17,221 bases of DNA from Coriobacteriia bacterium (GTDB taxonomy: Bacteria; Actinomycetota; Coriobacteriia; Coriobacteriales; UBA8131), in contig WQXZ01000017.1 in the NCBI GenBank assembly GCA_009781525.1, positions 1-17,221 of the forward strand, written 5' to 3'. A program made the position numbers and the translations under genes. Below, piece by piece: positions 1 through 4,455 of this stretch (position 1 is the stretch's first letter; every line of letters begins with the position of its first letter). The notes beneath the pieces are model-generated. The model did no database searches. It was not told the DNA's origin and saw only the letters and a list, made by a program, of their open reading frames with translations.

Positions 1-268
1 GACCACAGATCGCAGGCAGGCTGTTTGTTGCTGTAATTGTCTGGTAGGCAGCTTCGATATCGCCTTCTGCCAGCTGACCGATGAACCTGGTTATGTCGAC
101 TTCAACCGGGCAACCCGCGACGCATCGCGGCTTTTTGCATTGCCAGCACCGCTTGGCTTCGGCGACTGCTACTTCAGCAGTGTAGCCAAGTGCGACCTCA
201 TCGAAGTTACTGATACGTTCTATTGGGTCTTGCTCTGAGATTGCATTACGGGCAGATTGGTCAGCCAT
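1..268 (-). CDS. nfnB: NfnB / GltA-like large subunit of NADH-dependent ferredoxin:NADP+ oxidoreductase (partial, N-terminal 89 residues)
   Basis: Only the N-terminus is in the window; the gene runs off the left edge. The reading starts MADQSARNAISEQDP and contains a cysteine cluster CWQCKKPRCVAGCPV (about residues 42-56), the N-terminal [4Fe-4S]-binding motif shared by NfnB, the glutamate synthase small subunit and SudA-type proteins. In the family this subunit carries FAD and two [4Fe-4S] clusters and works with NfnA to couple NADH and reduced ferredoxin oxidation to NADP+ reduction in the cytoplasm. The ATG overlaps the TAA stop of the upstream nfnA by one base (TAATG), so the two are translationally coupled. 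That pairing with an NfnA-type partner, not a large glutamate synthase subunit, argues for Nfn over GltD. The downstream domains cannot be checked here. Confidence 0.85.
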   Translation of the reverse strand, partial: MADQSARNAISEQDPIERISNFDEVALGYTAEVAVAEAKRCWQCKKPRCVAGCPVEVDITRFIGQLAEGDIEAAYQTITATNSLPAICG

Positions 269-1122
269 TAGCGCACCTCTCCGGTTAGTTTGCATACATG
301 CTGCTGATAAGCTTCGATAGCTTCAGCTTCCTGTTGCATATAAAAGGCGTTACGTGCCATTAGCTCATCGAAGTCAACCAGGTGTCCATCAAAGTCGGGA
401 CCGTCGACGCAGGCGAACCTGGTTACGCCATCTACGGTTACTCGACAGCATCCGCAGAGTCCGGTGCCATCGATCATAATCGGATTCAGACTGACTATGG
501 TAGGTAAGTTGAACTGAGCGGTTAGAATGCAGAGGAACTTCATCATGACTGTCGGGCCGATTGCTATGACCAGGTCATATTGTTCTCCCTCTGCAATAAG
601 AGCCTCGAGCTTCGTGGTTACGAAGCCATGCTCGCCATAGCTGCCATCATCGGTTGTGATGAACAGTCGGTCAGTAGCAGCTTGCATTTCTTCTTCAAGG
701 ATTACCAGATCACGTGTTCTGAACCCGGCGATCATATCGACATCCAGCCCGGCTTGCTTACACGACTTTGCCTGTGGATAAGCAACAGCGCAGCCCAGGC
801 CGCCGCCAACAATGCAGATACGCTTGGCATCTGCTGGAATCGGTGTGGGTAGCCCCAATGGCCCGACAAAGTCTACTATGCTGTCACCTGAATCCAGTGC
901 TGCCAGCTTCATTGTTGAGACACCGACAGCTTGAAAAATTATCGAGACGGTGCCAGTATCCTGGTTTTGATCTGTGACCGTCAGTGGTATTCGTTCGCCG
1001 TGTTCATCAACTCTCAGCACGACGAACTGGCCGGTTTTTGCTCTAGCTGCGATCTCGGGAGCTTCGATTTCCATCTGGAATGTCGACTCATTTAAGATGC
1101 GCTTACTAATAATCTTGTTCAC
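268..1122 (-). CDS. nfnA: NfnA / SudB-like small subunit, FAD- and [2Fe-2S]-binding
   Basis: This 284-residue protein belongs to the sulfide/dihydroorotate dehydrogenase-like FAD/NAD-binding family and is the small subunit of the Nfn transhydrogenase. Visible motifs are RIPLT (about 44-48, flavin-binding R-x-P-L-[ST]), the dinucleotide-binding loop GGGLG (106-110), and a C-terminal iron-sulfur cluster region: D218, C223, C226 and C238 fit the three-Cys-plus-Asp [2Fe-2S] ligation known for NfnA. The start is GTG (1122-1120) with GGAG about 10 bases upstream; no ATG gives a better N-terminus. The stop overlaps the nfnB start, so the two form an operon. The tmRNA gene lies 78 bases upstream on the same strand with no clear terminator between, so read-through from ssrA is possible. 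A weak promoter-like CAGACA-17-GATATA also lies in that gap. A sulfide dehydrogenase role (SudAB) cannot be excluded from sequence alone. Confidence 0.88.
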   Translation of the reverse strand: MNKIISKRILNESTFQMEIEAPEIAARAKTGQFVVLRVDEHGERIPLTVTDQNQDTGTVSIIFQAVGVSTMKLAALDSGDSIVDFVGPLGLPTPIPADAKRICIVGGGLGCAVAYPQAKSCKQAGLDVDMIAGFRTRDLVILEEEMQAATDRLFITTDDGSYGEHGFVTTKLEALIAEGEQYDLVIAIGPTVMMKFLCILTAQFNLPTIVSLNPIMIDGTGLCGCCRVTVDGVTRFACVDGPDFDGHLVDFDELMARNAFYMQQEAEAIEAYQQHVCKLTGEVR

Positions 1123-1200
1123 GATCTGTAGTCTCCATTAGGTCTAATCTTATTTACAGATATTGGTGTGTTCTATATCATTTCGCGTTTCGATTATGTC

Positions 1201-1554
1201 TGGTGGAGGCGCGGAGAATCGAACTCCGGTCCATACATGCTCCCTGCCAGGCATCTCCATGCTCAGTCACTGTGTGAATCTCGCCGAAGGTTGCCACAAG
1301 TGACAAAACAACAATCAGCCAGCCGGTTTAGATCTTTGCTGCGCGAATACCGACTACAGTACGCAGTGCATTCCCCTAAGTGTCGTCGCTTCAGAGCAGG
1401 GGAATCGCTCCGATTTGACGTCGCGGCTTAGTTTAAGCGGCGAGTGCGTAGGTTCTGTTGTCAACTAAATTTGACTGTACCCCTGTTTTAGGTGGCGAGG
1501 AGACCACCGCATGCTTCCCAACTCAAAACACATATGTCGAAACCAGTCGCCCCC
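1201..1554 (-). ncRNA. ssrA: tmRNA (transfer-messenger RNA)
   Basis: Ribosome-rescue RNA of about 354 nt that tags stalled proteins for degradation. The 5' end GGGGGCG (1554-1548) pairs with CGCCTCC next to the encoded 3' ACCA (ending at 1201), forming a 7-bp acceptor stem with G-U at the third pair and A as discriminator base, which are the alanyl-tRNA synthetase identity elements. The T-arm CGGAG-TTCGATT-CTCCG and the typical 5' start (GACTGGTTTCGAC) are present. An internal reading frame ends in ALAA followed by TAA. A stem GGTGG/CCACC near the 5' end could be part of pseudoknot 1; I did not resolve the other pseudoknots. ORFs read on either strand through this region are spurious. No strong terminator is visible before nfnA. 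Confidence 0.96.
1433..1462 (-). other. tmRNA proteolysis-tag reading frame
   Basis: Nine codons reading DNRTYALAA and then TAA, a second TAA-containing stop context following closely. The charged alanine would add a leading A. The resume codon appears to be GAC, placed by the upstream TTTAGTT, which corresponds to the TAGTC that precedes the E. coli resume codon GCA. The C-terminal ALAA is the ClpXP-type degron found in most bacterial tags. The tag end is certain; the exact resume codon is inferred. Confidence 0.8.
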
Positions 1555-1682
1555 ATGCAAATAAACCCCCAAGATCAATGGAGGCAAAACAGCAGCGTGC
1601 TGATCATAATCGGTTTATCAAGGTGCAAGCCTAATGCGAAGTTTGTATTGTATCATATGTCAGAACAGCTTCATCAGCACCC

Positions 1683-1709
1683 TTGCATGTTCTGTCATGT
1701 TGGTACATT
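1683..1709 (+). promoter_or_regulatory. Candidate promoter/operator of the ECF niacin-type S component
   Basis: A TTGCAT (1683-1688) and an extended -10-like TGG-TACATT (1702-1709) are 15 bases apart, which is short. The element carries a direct repeat CATGTT (1686-1691 and 1696-1701, 10 bp apart) and an inverted repeat ATGT-TGGT-ACAT (1697-1708). Niacin uptake genes in Gram-positives are often repressed by NiaR near the promoter, so an operator is plausible, but I cannot match a NiaR consensus. A TATACT at 1713-1718 is too close to the SD to act as a -10 for this gene. Confidence 0.3.
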
Positions 1710-1730
1710 CAATATACTATGGAGGTTTTT

Positions 1731-2291
1731 ATGAAGAGCAACTCTGCTCTTAAGCTGGCTATAACCGGACTACTGATAGCGGTAGGAATCGTGATTCCGA
1801 TGCTGTCTCCGTTCAAGATCGTGTTTGAGCCGGTTTCATTCACCCTTGCCAGCCATGTAGCGATTTTTGTAGCAATGTTCATTTCACCCAGTATGGCTGT
1901 TGCTGTTGCAGCCGGAACAGCTGCCGGGTTCTTTCTTGGTGGTTTTCCGATTGTTATTGTTTTTCGTGCAGCCAGCCACGTGGTCTTCTCCCTCTTTGGA
2001 GCTTACTGGCTCAGGCGTAAAAGTGAACTGGTAGAGGGTGGACTTGCATTAAGACTATACTCATTCGTTGTAGGCTTGGTTCATGCTCTATGCGAGTTGG
2101 CAGTGGTTGCAGCCTTCTACTTTGCTGGTAATGTCAGTGCGCTTTATTATCAGAAAGGGTTCGTTCTAACAGTTGTTCTGGGTATCGGACTTGGCACTGT
2201 GATTCACAGTATGGTTGACTTTGAGATTGCCTATCGAATTGTGGCTCCACTGAGAGGAAGAATAGCCAGTCTTTCCAGTGAAACTGCCTGA
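1731..2291 (+). CDS. niaX: ECF transporter substrate-binding (S) component, NiaX-like, probably for niacin
   Basis: An 186-residue, very hydrophobic integral membrane protein with about five to six predicted membrane helices. The segment FTLASHVAIFVAMFISPSMA (about residues 37-56), followed by GTAAGFFLGGFPIVIVFRAASH, resembles the conserved region of NiaX niacin S components as I remember it; substrate assignment is by recall of the family, not a search. S components bind the vitamin and need the shared EcfA/EcfA'/EcfT energizing module, which is not in this window and would have to be encoded elsewhere (group II arrangement). The start is the ATG at 1731 with a strong GGAGG (1721-1725) five bases upstream; an in-frame ATG at 1683 lies within the promoter-like region and lacks an SD. 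It stands alone, convergent with rsgI only 27 bases downstream. Confidence 0.72.
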   Translation: MKSNSALKLAITGLLIAVGIVIPMLSPFKIVFEPVSFTLASHVAIFVAMFISPSMAVAVAAGTAAGFFLGGFPIVIVFRAASHVVFSLFGAYWLRRKSELVEGGLALRLYSFVVGLVHALCELAVVAAFYFAGNVSALYYQKGFVLTVVLGIGLGTVIHSMVDFEIAYRIVAPLRGRIASLSSETA

Positions 2292-2313
2292 CCTGAAAAG
2301 TCTGGCAATACAA

Positions 2314-2346
2314 GATAATCAGTTACCGATTATCGGTCGACCGATA
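2314..2346. promoter_or_regulatory. Overlapping inverted repeats between convergent niaX and rsgI (possible bidirectional terminator or binding site)
   Basis: Two structures overlap. GATAATC (2314-2320) and GATTATC (2328-2334) form a 7-bp stem with a 7-base loop over the rsgI stop codon; on the minus strand it is followed by TTGTATT, a poor T-tract. Immediately after it is a perfect 16-bp palindrome, TATCGGTCGACCGATA (2331-2346), within the last codons of rsgI. Either could terminate transcription from both sides or act as a protein site. There is no good T-run, so a terminator call is weak. Confidence 0.35.
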
Positions 2347-3068
2347 TCGATAGGATTGTTTTGCAGCTCCTCAGCTTCTTGTATTCTTTCAAGCAGGTCA
2401 AGAATAGACATGTTGATCAGTTCATCGAACTCAGCTGTGGGATCCAAAGCCTGCAGTTGCTCAACCAAATCAAGTTTTCCGGGAGAAACACCCAGCTCTT
2501 CGGCTCTTTCCAGGTCTTCCTGGCTGCATTCATGAACAGAGACGATACCGTCAAGCTCACTGTCTCTGACCGCTGTGGCTATTGCCCGCATATGATTCTG
2601 TGATGCTTCTTCACTTGTTGCGACAACAGTAACTGAGACCGGCGGAATCGTGTCATAAGAGACCAGATAACCATCATCAACAGCAGCATTAGTCAGCTCA
2701 ACTATCACGTCTTCAGGCTTGCCTCTGACTGACAAGCCTTCCAGCAGACCGTCGCCATCCTGGTTCAGAGCACTGATGTTGGTCAGTCTGTCAAATCTAT
2801 TAAAGGTGCATTGCACGCTAGGGTTGATATCCAAAAAAACTACGTATGATGGTGCGGTCCACAGCCAGAGAAAGCTGCCTAGAAAAACCACTGAGCTCAG
2901 GCAGTAGGCAAGAGCTGAAGACCTAATTCTATTTACTGATGCCTGACTGCGCAGAGAGACCTCTGTGCCCGCAGGTGTACCCTTGTGACCTTTGACAAAC
3001 CTGAACAGCCCGTCACGGTCGAGAACATAGGATCCACTATTATCATTTCTAATTATTACTGCCCTCAT
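2319..3068 (-). CDS. rsgI: RsgI-family transmembrane anti-sigma-I factor
   Basis: A 249-residue single-pass membrane protein that would hold SigI inactive. Order: cytoplasmic RsgI-N domain (about 1-45, including GSYVLDRDGLFRFVKGHKG), a transmembrane helix (about 51-70), then the juxtamembrane extracytoplasmic domain with the family signature YVVFLDINPS (75-84), NQDGDGLL and GKPEDVIVEL. The Asn-Pro at 82-83 is the conserved pair associated with autoproteolysis in RsgI proteins. The C-terminus ELGVSPGKLDLVEQLQALDP (191-210) plus a helical tail resembles the short end of many clostridial RsgI-like proteins; no carbohydrate-binding or hydrolase domain follows. It starts 34 bases after sigI stops, with AGGG upstream of the ATG, so the two form an operon. 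The lack of a recognisable ligand-binding domain leaves its signal unknown. Confidence 0.87.
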   Translation of the reverse strand: MRAVIIRNDNSGSYVLDRDGLFRFVKGHKGTPAGTEVSLRSQASVNRIRSSALAYCLSSVVFLGSFLWLWTAPSYVVFLDINPSVQCTFNRFDRLTNISALNQDGDGLLEGLSVRGKPEDVIVELTNAAVDDGYLVSYDTIPPVSVTVVATSEEASQNHMRAIATAVRDSELDGIVSVHECSQEDLERAEELGVSPGKLDLVEQLQALDPTAEFDELINMSILDLLERIQEAEELQNNPIDIGRPIIGN

Positions 3069-3102
3069 AATATAACCCTAAGCCTGAACCAGGAATCATC
3101 CT

Positions 3103-3822
3103 CTAGTTCGCTATGTACTCCGATAGATACTCGTAATCTCCCATTTTTATAATTAATGACGCCAATATAAAAGTTCGTGCGCGCTCAAGCTTTTTTGGTG
3201 GTAATCCTGTAATCTGTGCAATTGCCTTGACAGGAAAATACCGTTTCATCTGAATTGTGTGCAAAATGTCAGGGTCATCAGCGATTTGTCTGATAACCAT
3301 ACGGTACGAATCGCGCAACTTCTTATGCTTGGGGGACTGCTTGCTGAGAGTAGCCAAGGTGATACCCCAGGTCTCCAGCTCAGCCTCGAATTGTGCGATT
3401 TCGTCCTGTAGCAGGTTGCCTTCCATCCAGTCGTTGTACTGGCGTTCAGAAACTTCTGACAGATTCGCTGATTGTGCCGATTGTTGGCTGGAGCGGTTTT
3501 CTTCCAGTGGAACAGTCTGCTCCCGATGCTTCGAGACCGATCGGATGTGGTCGATGGTCCTAGCGCGGATCACCTGTCGAGCGAACGGAAAAAAGTGCCC
3601 ACGCCTGGCATCATAACCTTGAATAGCCTCGTAAAAAGCTTCCATGATAACACTCTGAACTTCGTCATGGTGAACATCCTGATACTGCAAAGAGTAGCTG
3701 GAGGCAAGACTTTGAATGAATGGATGAAAATCGCCAATCAGACTGTCTGCCTTTGCATTCGACTGCTTTGCAGCAACAGCCCGATCATCAATATTCGTAG
3801 CTTTTACAATCGCATCAACCAT
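3103..3822 (-). CDS. sigI: RNA polymerase sigma factor SigI
   Basis: A 239-residue alternative sigma factor. Region 2 spans about 28-100 (FHPFIQSLASSY ... EAFYEAIQGYDARRGHFFPFARQVIRARTIDHIRS), the core-binding and -10-recognising part. A Ser/Gln-rich linker follows (about 105-125), then the SigI-specific C-terminal domain (about 140-239) with the family-typical WGITLATLSKQSPKHKKLR (152-170) and a helix-turn-helix FPVKAIAQITGLPPKKLERAR. This architecture is SigI rather than ECF or sigma-70 group 3. It is followed by rsgI, its presumed membrane-bound inhibitor. The ATG at 3822 has no strong SD; AGGGG lies about 14 bases upstream. In Bacillus SigI responds to heat and cell-wall state, and in Clostridium thermocellum to polysaccharides. 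Which applies here is unknown. The upstream region is rich in palindromes. Confidence 0.9.
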   Translation of the reverse strand: MVDAIVKATNIDDRAVAAKQSNAKADSLIGDFHPFIQSLASSYSLQYQDVHHDEVQSVIMEAFYEAIQGYDARRGHFFPFARQVIRARTIDHIRSVSKHREQTVPLEENRSSQQSAQSANLSEVSERQYNDWMEGNLLQDEIAQFEAELETWGITLATLSKQSPKHKKLRDSYRMVIRQIADDPDILHTIQMKRYFPVKAIAQITGLPPKKLERARTFILASLIIKMGDYEYLSEYIAN

Positions 3823-4082
3823 GTATCCGCTTTAAACCCCTACAGTCTAAAAACTAGACAGTCCAACTCCTCCAATTATTGGATGAATCCCACGCAAGCT
3901 CCCCGGTGGTGTTGATAAGAAGTGTAACCCTTACACAGTCAAAAGAAAATGTCTTTTAGACATTCTATGAAAACACACCAACGCCGCTATGGTATCACTT
4001 CAGTCAGACTTTCCATGGGTAAATAATCTACAAGTGGTAAGAAAATATTCTAATAGGTGGCAAACAAAGCAGGCATTCATTG
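3823..4082. other. Intergenic region upstream of sigI, with several short inverted repeats
   Basis: This stretch has no convincing gene. It holds GTCTA-aaaac-TAGAC (3845-3859), CCAAT-T-ATTGG (3872-3882), GTGTAA-CCC-TTACAC (3922-3936) and AATGTCT-ttt-AGACATT (3949-3965). The last is followed on the minus strand by TTTCTTTT and looks like a small terminator or attenuator, but no gene precedes it on that strand, so an operator or leader role is as likely. A 63-codon minus-strand reading frame nearby (4028-4219) has no family resemblance or good SD and crosses the mgtA promoter. Confidence 0.5.
3914..3942 (-). promoter_or_regulatory. Candidate sigI promoter with a 15-bp palindrome in the spacer
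   Basis: Read on the minus strand, TTGACT (3942-3937) is followed after exactly 17 bases by CTTATC (3919-3914). The spacer contains a palindrome, GTGTAA-GGG-TTACAC (3936-3922), the usual place for a repressor site. The -35 is good but the -10 is poor, so this may be activator-dependent or not the real promoter. I do not see the ACCCCC/CGAA pattern reported for SigI-autoregulated promoters. Confidence 0.35.
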
Positions 4083-4111
4083 TTGACAAAGACTTTTGTC
4101 AGTGCCATATT
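4083..4111 (+). promoter_or_regulatory. Promoter of mgtA, -35 overlapped by an inverted repeat
   Basis: A perfect -35 TTGACA (4083-4088) is followed after 17 bases by CATATT (4106-4111), 4 of 6 to consensus; TATTGT at 4108-4113 is an alternative. The inverted repeat TGACAAA-GACT-TTTGTCA (4084-4101) covers the -35 and half the spacer, as expected for an operator. Transcription would start near 4118, giving a leader of about 340 bases before the mgtA start. Confidence 0.55.
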
Positions 4112-4156
4112 GTTCAAGGCTTTTGCCCCTACTGATGACGACCTAAGGAGGTGAGG

Positions 4157-4186
4157 ATGTGGACAGCGACAGTCGAAGTCGATTAA
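4157..4186 (+). CDS. Nine-codon leader ORF upstream of mgtA (MWTATVEVD)
   Basis: ATG at 4157 follows AAGGAGGTG, a nine-base full complement to the 16S 3' end, with close to ideal placement, and the frame ends at TAA (4184-4186). The SD sits in a small palindrome, ACCT-AAGG-AGGT (4141-4152), that could partly mask it. Such a strong initiation site for so short a frame within a long leader suggests a regulatory leader peptide, as mgtL is for Salmonella mgtA, although the peptide is not similar and has no proline run. Chance occurrence cannot be excluded. Confidence 0.45.
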   Translation: MWTATVEVD

Positions 4187-4455
4187 CCCATACTGATTCC
4201 CTGCTGTTTGAACAAGCAAACGGCAAACGCCTCATTCAGGTTGTTTTTGGTTTTACGATCAGTCTCTGATTGCATTTCATATCTGCAGAATAATCAATGC
4301 CTGACTCTGACCACCGATCTGGTGGACTGATGTGATTGTGCATCAGCCTTCCACCGACAAAACATCGTAGCTGGCTTTCTTTGCCTGCTGTTGCTCTTGC
4401 AGGAATCAACATCCAAAGGATTCACAAAGCGGAGCAACGAAGGAGGTGGCTCAAA
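4187..4455 (+). other. Long 5' leader of mgtA with possible RNA structure
   Basis: No gene is evident. Stems I can see by eye are GTTTG/CAAAC around 4206-4221, ATCAG-tct-CTGAT around 4258-4270, CCACC-gatct-GGTGG around 4311-4325 and CCTGC/GCAGG around 4384-4403. None is followed by a T-run, so control by translation or by Rho would be more likely than an intrinsic terminator. I compared it mentally with the M-box Mg2+ riboswitch: fragments such as AGGTGAGG occur but the closing helix does not form, so I do not call it. The leader also contains an in-frame upstream ATG (4336) that would extend MgtA; it lacks an SD. Confidence 0.4.

Noticed and set aside
1168..1734. Plus-strand ORFs of 87 and 80 codons
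   Set aside because: They lie antisense to, or just upstream of, the tmRNA gene; they lack SD sequences and the sequence is fully explained by ssrA.
3949..3965. Intrinsic terminator upstream of sigI
   Set aside because: The stem plus T-rich tract on the minus strand looks right, but no gene or transcript is evident upstream on that strand to terminate; kept only as an inverted repeat.
4028..4219. 63-codon minus-strand ORF
   Set aside because: No convincing SD or family resemblance, and it crosses the mgtA promoter and leader ORF on the opposite strand.
4118..4455. M-box (ykoK) Mg2+ riboswitch ahead of mgtA
   Set aside because: AGGTGAGG and a late AAAGC...ACGAA resemble consensus fragments, but the closing P1 helix (TTCGT with ACGAA) does not form and the conserved internal loops are missing. 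A covariance-model search would settle it.
4336..4455. Upstream in-frame ATG giving a 922-residue MgtA
   Set aside because: No SD, and the added 40 residues are unlike MgtA N-termini; the ATG at 4456 has a full SD.
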